From: Flavobacterium seoulense
Lineage (GTDB): Bacteria > Bacteroidota > Bacteroidia > Flavobacteriales > Flavobacteriaceae
Direction: 5' to 3'
Length of the DNA: 64,000 nucleotides
NCBI RefSeq assembly: GCF_000695795.1
Contig: NZ_JNCA01000029.1
Span: 1 to 64,000, forward strand
Below the pieces are notes generated by a model, which had not been told where the DNA came from, made no database searches, and saw nothing but the letters and a program-made list of their open reading frames with translations. Position numbers and translations under genes: made by a program. This document shows, one piece after another, positions 57,494 through 64,000 of the stretch. The first letter of the stretch is position 1. Every line of letters begins with the position of its first letter.

Positions 57494-60043
57494 TTATTGA
57501 TTAGTTGTTTCTCCTGTTTTATGAATTTTAACGGTCAATTCCTGAGCGCCATCTTCGATATCCATGAAAATTTCGTCACCGGCAGCAATTTTTGAAGTAA
57601 TAATTTCTTCGGCAAGTGCATCTTCTACATACTTTTGAATAGCTCTTTTTAATGGTCTTGCACCAAATTGTTTATCAAAACCTTTTTCGGCAATAAATGC
57701 TTTTGCTTTTTCTGATAGATTTAAGTTGTATCCTAAATCAGCAATACGAGCATATAACTTTTTCAATTCGATTTCTATAATCAAATCGATATCTGCCTTT
57801 TCTAAAGCGTTAAATACAATTACGTCATCAATTCGGTTTAAGAATTCCGGAGCAAATGTTTTCTTTAAAGCATTTTCGATAATACTTTTCGAATTATCAT
57901 CTGCCTGAGCTACTTTAGCAGCAGTTCCAAAACCTACTCCCTGACCAAAATCTTTTAATTGTCTGGCTCCAACATTTGAAGTCATGATGATTATAGTGTT
58001 TTTAAAGTCAATTTTGCGGCCTAAACTATCTGTTAAAAATCCGTCGTCAAGAACCTGTAATAACATGTTGAAAACATCCGGATGTGCTTTTTCGATTTCG
58101 TCTAAAAGAACAACTGCATATGGTTTTCTGCGTACTTTTTCAGTCAATTGACCACCTTCTTCATAACCAACGTATCCCGGAGGCGCACCAATTAAACGTG
58201 AAATAGCAAATTTCTCCATGTATTCACTCATGTCAATTCGAACCAAGGCATCTTCAGAATCGAATAATTCTTTAGCTAAAACTTTAGCTAATTGTGTTTT
58301 ACCAACACCAGTTTGACCTAAGAAAATGAACGAACCAATAGGACGATTTGGATCTTTCAATCCGGCGCGGTTTCTTTGAATAGAACGGGCAATTTTTACA
58401 ACAGCTTCTCCCTGACCAATTACTTTACTTTCGATAAGCTGTGGTAATTTGGCTAATTTGTTACTTTCTGTTTGTGCAATACGATTTACCGGAATTCCAG
58501 TCATCATAGAAACTACATCGGCAACATTGTCTTCTGTTACTTCAATTCTATTACTTTTAGCGTCTTCTTCCCATTGTTCCTGAGCGATAGCTAAATCTTT
58601 CTCAATGCGTTTTTCGTCATCGCGAAGTTTAGCAGCTTCTTCATATTTCTGTTTTTTAACAACAGCATTTTTTAATTCTCTAATGTCTTCTAATTGACGC
58701 TCTAAGTCTAATATTTTCTTAGGAACTTCAATGTTAGTGATGTGAACACGTGAACCTGCCTCATCCATAGCATCAATAGCTTTGTCCGGTAAAAAACGCT
58801 CCGACATATAGCGGTTGGTCAATTTTACACAGGCTTCAATAGCTTCTGGTGTATAGGTAACGTTGTGATGATCTTCGTATTTGTTTTTCACATTGTTCAA
58901 AATCGTAATTGTTTCTTCTACTGATGTAGGTTCAACAATGATTTTTTGGAAACGTCTTTCAAGAGCACCGTCTTTCTCAATATATTGTCTGTATTCGTCA
59001 AGAGTTGTAGCACCAATACATTGGATTTCACCTCTGGCTAATGCAGGTTTGAACATATTAGATGCATCTAGTGAACCTGTAGCTCCGCCAGCACCTACAA
59101 TGGTATGAATTTCGTCAATGAAAAGAATAATATCGTCATTTTTTTCTAATTCGTTCATAACCGCTTTCATGCGCTCTTCAAACTGTCCGCGGTATTTAGT
59201 TCCGGCAACTAAACTTGCTAAATCTAAAGTTACAACGCGTTTGTTGAAAAGAATGCGTGATACTTTCTTTTGGATAATACGCAATGCTAATCCTTCGGCA
59301 ATTGCTGATTTTCCAACTCCTGGTTCTCCAATTAATAATGGATTATTTTTTTTACGACGGCTCAAAATCTGGCAAACACGCTCAATTTCTTTTTCACGTC
59401 CTACAACAGGATCTAGTTTTCCTTCTTCGGCCATTTCGGTTAAATCTCTACCGAAATTGTCTAATACAGGAGTTTTAGATTTTTTATTGGACTTATTGGC
59501 GGGATTATTGAAATTTCCTTCTTTTAAACTGTCATCTTGTCCCATATCGTCATTGTAAGAGTCAGTTGCTCTAGGTAAATTTTCTAAGAATTCTTCTTCG
59601 TTTGGTGTCATATTTAGATATTGTTCTTTGGCTACATCATAATCTATTTTTAGTTTATTTAGTAGCTTGGTTGTAGGATCGTTTTCGTTTCTTAAAATAC
59701 ATAGTAACAGGTGAGCAGTACTAACTGATGGGCTTTGGAAAACCTTAGCTTCAAGGAAAGTGGTTTTCAAAGCACGTTCTGCCTGTCGGGTTAAATGCAG
59801 GTTTTTCTTTTCTACGTTACTATCTATTCCTGGGATTGCAGGGCTTAGGATTTCTACCTTTCTACGTAAATGGTCTAAATCAATTGATAAATTGTTTAAA
59901 ATTTGTATTGCTTTACCATTACCATCTCTAAGGATTCCAAGCATCAAGTGTTCTGTCCCAATGAAGTCATGACCTAGTCGTAAAGCTTCTTCTTTACTGT
60001 AGGTAATAACATCTTTTACTCTTGGTGAAAAATTGTCATCCAT
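57494..60043 (-). CDS. clpC: ATP-dependent Clp protease ATP-binding subunit ClpC
   Basis: This 849-residue Hsp100 unfoldase works with ClpP. The N-terminal Clp_N repeats are clear (RVKDVITYSKEEALRLGHDF, then TEHLMLGILRDG and a second copy about residue 85). ATPase 1 has GEPGVGKSAIAEGLALRI. The middle UVR-type motif (EEAAKLRDDEKRIEKDL) marks ClpC over ClpA/ClpB. ATPase 2 has LGQTGVGKTQLAKVLAKEL, and the ClpP-contact VGFGTAA region follows in the C-terminal half. It has its own terminator and a candidate promoter facing away from gyrA. Confidence 0.96.
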   Translation of the reverse strand: MDDNFSPRVKDVITYSKEEALRLGHDFIGTEHLMLGILRDGNGKAIQILNNLSIDLDHLRRKVEILSPAIPGIDSNVEKKNLHLTRQAERALKTTFLEAKVFQSPSVSTAHLLLCILRNENDPTTKLLNKLKIDYDVAKEQYLNMTPNEEEFLENLPRATDSYNDDMGQDDSLKEGNFNNPANKSNKKSKTPVLDNFGRDLTEMAEEGKLDPVVGREKEIERVCQILSRRKKNNPLLIGEPGVGKSAIAEGLALRIIQKKVSRILFNKRVVTLDLASLVAGTKYRGQFEERMKAVMNELEKNDDIILFIDEIHTIVGAGGATGSLDASNMFKPALARGEIQCIGATTLDEYRQYIEKDGALERRFQKIIVEPTSVEETITILNNVKNKYEDHHNVTYTPEAIEACVKLTNRYMSERFLPDKAIDAMDEAGSRVHITNIEVPKKILDLERQLEDIRELKNAVVKKQKYEEAAKLRDDEKRIEKDLAIAQEQWEEDAKSNRIEVTEDNVADVVSMMTGIPVNRIAQTESNKLAKLPQLIESKVIGQGEAVVKIARSIQRNRAGLKDPNRPIGSFIFLGQTGVGKTQLAKVLAKELFDSEDALVRIDMSEYMEKFAISRLIGAPPGYVGYEEGGQLTEKVRRKPYAVVLLDEIEKAHPDVFNMLLQVLDDGFLTDSLGRKIDFKNTIIIMTSNVGARQLKDFGQGVGFGTAAKVAQADDNSKSIIENALKKTFAPEFLNRIDDVIVFNALEKADIDLIIEIELKKLYARIADLGYNLNLSEKAKAFIAEKGFDKQFGARPLKRAIQKYVEDALAEEIITSKIAAGDEIFMDIEDGAQELTVKIHKTGETTNQ

Positions 60044-60064
60044 AATATTTATTTCTAGTATATG

Positions 60065-60095
60065 TAAATTTAGTGAATTACTATTTGAAAAACAA
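60065..60095 (-). promoter_or_regulatory. Candidate clpC promoter
   Basis: On the minus strand TTG, 20 bases, then TAAATTTA (the final G of TAnnTTTG is replaced by A). It lies 22 bases upstream of the clpC start. Confidence 0.4.
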
Positions 60096-60299
60096 AAATC
60101 GTACCTAAGTACTTATGTCAGCTAATAGACAAAAAAAATGCTAGAAAAGCCTTGTTTTCTGTTTAAACTATTAAACAAAAGCCAATGTTAATTTGTTAAT
60201 AAATCATTGAAATTAGCGTATCGAAAAGTCGTTAGAAATTTCAAAAAGCCGTATATTGGCACGTTTTGAAATGAATATAATTATTTAATATAACAACTT

Positions 60300-62942
60300 A
60301 TGTCTGAAGGAGAAAAGTTAATTCCTATTAACATAGAAGATGAAATGAAATCAGCTTACATTGATTATTCAATGTCGGTAATTGTATCAAGAGCGCTTCC
60401 GGATGTTAGAGATGGTTTGAAGCCAGTGCATCGAAGAGTACTTTATGGAATGTATGATTTAGGAGTAACTTCGAGATCTGCTCATAAAAAATCTGCAAGA
60501 ATTGTTGGGGAAGTTTTAGGAAAGTACCACCCACACGGAGATACTTCAGTTTATGACGCTATGGTGCGTATGGCACAAGAGTGGAGTTTACGTTATTTAT
60601 TAGTTGATGGTCAGGGTAACTTTGGTTCTGTTGATGGTGATAGCCCGGCAGCAATGCGTTATACTGAGGCCCGAATGAAAAAGATTTCGGAAGAAATAAT
60701 GGCTGATATCGAAAAAGAAACTGTTGATTTCCAATTGAACTTTGACGATACTTTATATGAACCAAAAGTAATGCCAACCCGTGTTCCTACTTTATTAGTA
60801 AACGGAGCAACAGGTATTGCAGTAGGTATGGCGACTAATATGCCACCTCATAACCTGACTGAAGTTATCAACGGTACATTGGCTTACCTTGATAATAATG
60901 ATATTGAAGTGGACGAATTAATGACGTATATTAAAGCTCCGGATTTTCCAACCGGAGGTGTAATATATGGTTATGAAGGCGTTCGTGAAGCTTTTAAAAC
61001 TGGTAGAGGACGTATTGTTATGCGTGCGAAAGTTGGTTTTGAAGAAGTTGACGGAAGAGAATGTATTGTTGTTACTGAAATTCCATATCAGGTTAACAAA
61101 GCAGATATGATTAAACGTACTGCTGATTTAGTTAACGAGAAAAAAATTGAAGGAATTGTTAACATTCGGGACGAATCGGATAGAAATGGTATGCGTATCG
61201 TTTATATCCTGAAACGTGATGCTACGCCAAACGTAGTTTTGAATACTTTATATAAATTTACACAATTACAATCTTCTTTTAGTGTAAACAATATTGCATT
61301 AGTAAAAGGTCGCCCACAAATGTTGAATCTAAAAGATATGATTCACTATTTTATTGAGCACCGTCATGATGTTGTTGTTAGAAGAACACAATTTGAATTA
61401 CGTAAAGCTGAGGAAAGAGCACATATCCTTGAAGGATTAATTATTGCTTCAGATAATATTGACGAAGTAATTGCAATTATCAGAGGTTCTAAAAATACTG
61501 AGGAAGCTCGTGAAAAATTAATCGAAAGATTCAAATTATCAGATATTCAGGCTCGTGCTATTGTTGAGATGCGTTTGCGTCAGTTAACTGGTCTGGAGCA
61601 GGACAAATTAAGAGCTGAGTACGAAGAATTAATGAAGTTAATTGACCACTTGAAAGCTTTACTTGCTGATGTTAATTTAAGAACAGAGTTAATCAAAGAA
61701 GAGCTTACTGAAATTCGTGATAAATATGGAGACGAAAGACGTTCTCAAATTGAATATTCAGGAGGTGATGTAAGTATCGAAGATTTAATTGCCGATGAAA
61801 ATGTGGTAATTACGATTTCGCATGCAGGTTATATCAAACGTACAAATCTATCAGAATACAAAACGCAAAATAGAGGTGGAGTTGGTCAAAAAAGTGCCGG
61901 AACAAGAGATCAGGATTTCTTAGAGCACATGTTTGTGGCAACAAATCATCAGTACATGATGTTCTTTACCCAAAAAGGGAAATGTTTCTGGATGCGTGTT
62001 TATGAAATTCCGGAAGGAACTAAAACAGCTAAAGGTAGAGCAATTCAGAATTTGATTAATATTGAAAGCGATGACAAGGTAAAAGCATTTATTTGTACTC
62101 AGGATTTAAAAGATCAGGATTATATTAAGACTCATAACTTAGTTATGGTGACTAAGCAAGGTCAGGTTAAGAAAACATCTTTAGAGAAATATTCTAAACC
62201 TAGAGCTAATGGTGTTGCTGCAATTACTATCAAAGAAGGTGACGAATTATTAGGAGCTGAATTGACTAATGGTGAAAGCCAAATTATCTTAGCAGTAAAA
62301 TCTGGTAAGTTAGTTCGTTTTGAAGAAACTAAAACACGTCCGATGGGAAGAACAGCTTCTGGAGTTCGTGGAATTACTTTAAAAGATGAGTCTGACGAAG
62401 TAATTGGAATGGTAACTGTTGATAAAGATGATATTAACGATTCACAAATTTTAGTTGTTACTGAAAATGGATACGGTAAACGTACCAAATTAGTTGACGA
62501 AGATGGAGAAGATGTTTACCGAATCACAAACCGTGGAGGTAAAGGTGTTAAAACGCTTAATATTACTGAGAAAACAGGAAAACTAATTTCCATTAGTGCC
62601 GTTACAGATGCTGATGATTTAATGATTATCAATAAATCAGGATTAACAATTCGTATGGCTATTGAAGACTTAAGAGTTATGGGACGTGCCACTCAGGGAG
62701 TTCGATTAATTAACTTAAAAGGAAAAGATTCTATTGCTGCAGTTACAAAAGTAATGAAAGACGAAGCAGAAGAAGTTGTTGTTGACGAAGAAGGTAATGT
62801 TATCGAATCGGCTATCGAAAGAATTAAACCGGATTTAGAAGTTCTTGAAGATGACGGTACTGTTGAAGATGATGAAGATGATGATACTGAGGAAGAAGAT
62901 TTAGCTGATGAGGACGATGCTGATGAAGAAGACGAAGAATAA
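60300..62942 (+). CDS. gyrA: DNA gyrase subunit A
   Basis: This is the breakage-reunion subunit of gyrase. The 880-residue protein begins MSEGEKLIPINIEDEMKSAY. The quinolone-resistance region reads KYHPHGDTSVYDAMVRMAQ, with Thr at residue 82, the position of E. coli Ser83. The active tyrosine is Y121 in AAMRYTEARM. The C-terminal beta-pinwheel carries GyrA-box-like sequences (NRGGVGQ and ITNRGGKGV). The final ~30 residues are almost wholly Asp and Glu (EDDEDDDTEEEDLADE), a long acidic tail. It is followed after 34 bases by the TPR gene without a terminator. Confidence 0.98.
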   Translation: MSEGEKLIPINIEDEMKSAYIDYSMSVIVSRALPDVRDGLKPVHRRVLYGMYDLGVTSRSAHKKSARIVGEVLGKYHPHGDTSVYDAMVRMAQEWSLRYLLVDGQGNFGSVDGDSPAAMRYTEARMKKISEEIMADIEKETVDFQLNFDDTLYEPKVMPTRVPTLLVNGATGIAVGMATNMPPHNLTEVINGTLAYLDNNDIEVDELMTYIKAPDFPTGGVIYGYEGVREAFKTGRGRIVMRAKVGFEEVDGRECIVVTEIPYQVNKADMIKRTADLVNEKKIEGIVNIRDESDRNGMRIVYILKRDATPNVVLNTLYKFTQLQSSFSVNNIALVKGRPQMLNLKDMIHYFIEHRHDVVVRRTQFELRKAEERAHILEGLIIASDNIDEVIAIIRGSKNTEEAREKLIERFKLSDIQARAIVEMRLRQLTGLEQDKLRAEYEELMKLIDHLKALLADVNLRTELIKEELTEIRDKYGDERRSQIEYSGGDVSIEDLIADENVVITISHAGYIKRTNLSEYKTQNRGGVGQKSAGTRDQDFLEHMFVATNHQYMMFFTQKGKCFWMRVYEIPEGTKTAKGRAIQNLINIESDDKVKAFICTQDLKDQDYIKTHNLVMVTKQGQVKKTSLEKYSKPRANGVAAITIKEGDELLGAELTNGESQIILAVKSGKLVRFEETKTRPMGRTASGVRGITLKDESDEVIGMVTVDKDDINDSQILVVTENGYGKRTKLVDEDGEDVYRITNRGGKGVKTLNITEKTGKLISISAVTDADDLMIINKSGLTIRMAIEDLRVMGRATQGVRLINLKGKDSIAAVTKVMKDEAEEVVVDEEGNVIESAIERIKPDLEVLEDDGTVEDDEDDDTEEEDLADEDDADEEDEE

Positions 62943-62976
62943 GTTACAATAAAATAAAAAATTATAAATATTAAAA

Positions 62977-64000
62977 ATGAATAGTATGAATGGTAAATTT
63001 GTAATGCTAGCTTCAGCTTTATTGTTGACTGTTGCAACTTTTGCTCAGAAAAAAGAATTGAAAGCTGCAGAGAAAGCTGTAAAAGGCGGAGATTCGAAAG
63101 AGGTATTAGAACTTTTAAAAGCAGTTGAGCCTACATTGGCAAATGCTTCTGATGAAGAAAAAGCACAATATTATTTCTTGAAAGGAAATGCTTATTTGGA
63201 TTTGGTAGATAAAAAAATAGATGCTGATGCTAATATGAAATCAGCAGCTGATACTTACAAAGAGTTAATTGCTGCTGAGAAAGCTTCAGGAAAGCAAAAA
63301 TATTCTACACAAGCAGCAGCTTCGATTACTAAAATTAAAGGTTTATTAATCAATAGCGGGGTTGCAGCAACTAAAGAGAATAATAATAATGAAGGAGCTC
63401 AAAAATTACATGAAGCTTATTTGTTAGATAAAAAAGACACTATCTATCTTTATTATGCAGCTTCAACTTATGTAAGTGCTAAAAATTATGACAAAGCAAT
63501 GGAATTGTATAATGAATTAAAAAACATTAACTATTCTGGAAAAGGTACTGAATATCTTGCGGTAAGTAAAATTAGTGGAGAAGAAGTTGGTTTTGCTAAC
63601 GCTGCTGAAAGAGATAAAGCAGTGAAAATGGGAACTCACGAAAAACCTAGAACTGAAGAAATTCCTTCTAAAAGAGGTGAAATCTACAAAAACATGGCTT
63701 TGATTTTAGTAGATCAAGGGAAAATTGCAGAAGCTAAAAAAGCAGTTTCTGATGCTAGAAAAGCGAATCCGGATGATTCTTCTTTAATGTTAACTGAAGC
63801 TAATTTGTATTTACAAACTAAAGATTTCGATAAATACAAACAAATCATTACTGAGGTATTAGCTAAAAACCCTAATGATGCAGGATTAGTTTATAACTTA
63901 GGAGTAATTTCTGCAAATGCAAACAATAACGCAGAAGCTGAGAAATATTATAAAAGAGCAGTAGAAATTAAACCTGATTACACTAATGCTTATATCAATT
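62977..64000 (+). CDS. TPR-repeat secreted protein (runs off the window)
   Basis: This gene starts at ATG 62977 and is open to the end of the window, at least 341 residues. It has a signal peptide (MNSMNGKFVMLASALLLTV, cleavage after TFAQ). TPR helices follow: AQYYFLKGNAYLDLVDKK, EIYKNMALILVDQGKIAEAK, DDSSLMLTEANLYLQTKDFD and LGVISANANNNAEAEKYYK, with an 'NPDD'-type turn between repeats. The family is a Bacteroidota envelope tetratricopeptide protein of unknown partner. It lies 34 bases after gyrA with no terminator, so it may be partly co-transcribed. Confidence 0.85.
   Translation, partial: MNSMNGKFVMLASALLLTVATFAQKKELKAAEKAVKGGDSKEVLELLKAVEPTLANASDEEKAQYYFLKGNAYLDLVDKKIDADANMKSAADTYKELIAAEKASGKQKYSTQAAASITKIKGLLINSGVAATKENNNNEGAQKLHEAYLLDKKDTIYLYYAASTYVSAKNYDKAMELYNELKNINYSGKGTEYLAVSKISGEEVGFANAAERDKAVKMGTHEKPRTEEIPSKRGEIYKNMALILVDQGKIAEAKKAVSDARKANPDDSSLMLTEANLYLQTKDFDKYKQIITEVLAKNPNDAGLVYNLGVISANANNNAEAEKYYKRAVEIKPDYTNAYIN

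Overview
The window is a piece of a low-GC Bacteroidota chromosome, almost certainly Flavobacterium or a close flavobacterial relative. The evidence is a long-form SecA without the usual Cys-rich tail, a RimB-RimK fusion, a PurL of about 1,217 residues, DUF2795 and DUF6807 proteins, and several promoters of the flavobacterial type (TTG or TTTG, 17-20 bases, then TAnnTTTG). Intergenic repeats typical of these genomes are also present (heptamer microsatellites, CCCCTCC-rich hairpins, 'acagattacactgatt' elements). Most of the window is ordinary core genome.

Layout. 1-2.1 kb: a repeat-rich accessory stretch with two tiny membrane proteins and a TIR-domain protein, each separated by the same short motif. 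2.2-8.4 kb: secA, DUF2795, cobalamin adenosyltransferase, a MacB/LolD-type ATPase and a methyltransferase. 8.4-18.8 kb: a minus-strand carbohydrate locus. Its upstream block is a RuBisCO-like protein (RLP), a DUF1537 acid-sugar kinase, an Asp/Glu-racemase-family enzyme and a BASS transporter. After a terminator come a Gfo/Idh/MocA oxidoreductase, GH43, GH28, a KdgF-like cupin and a DUF1080 protein. This looks like uptake and catabolism of a pectin-derived acidic or branched sugar; the apiose/apionate route is the best precedent. 19.2-30.7 kb: DinB, an ABC-F ATPase behind a structured leader, a SulP transporter, an ArsR/AHSA1/DUF6807 operon, an ECF sigma cluster, PhzF/MocR, HIT and DUF2059.

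30.8-43.1 kb: purL, a beta-helix lipoprotein, menaquinone genes (hotdog thioesterase and isochorismate synthase), bshB1, tRNA-His, a PAS histidine kinase, an SDR, a lipoprotein, a VOC protein and a DHFR-like reductase. 43.1-47.3 kb: a second accessory island. It holds an exact 21-bp tandem repeat, a lipoprotein, another copy of the window-start repeat, and a two-gene LRR-ATPase plus HNH operon that resembles the Septu (PtuA/PtuB) defence system with an added leucine-rich-repeat sensor. 47.5-52.6 kb: a thrA-thrB-thrC operon preceded by an unannotated 28-codon leader peptide with five consecutive Thr codons, a classic attenuation arrangement. 53-64 kb: DUF47/PiT phosphate uptake, an EamA-type permease, the RimB-RimK fusion, clpC, gyrA and the start of a TPR protein running off the end.

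The most interesting items are the LRR-PtuA-like/PtuB-like operon, the RLP sugar-acid locus, the thr leader peptide, the ABC-F leader, the repeat-bounded small-gene array at the window start, and the 21-bp repeat tract. No rRNA, CRISPR array, prophage, transposase or integrase was seen. All family assignments come from reading the protein sequences; no database search was run.
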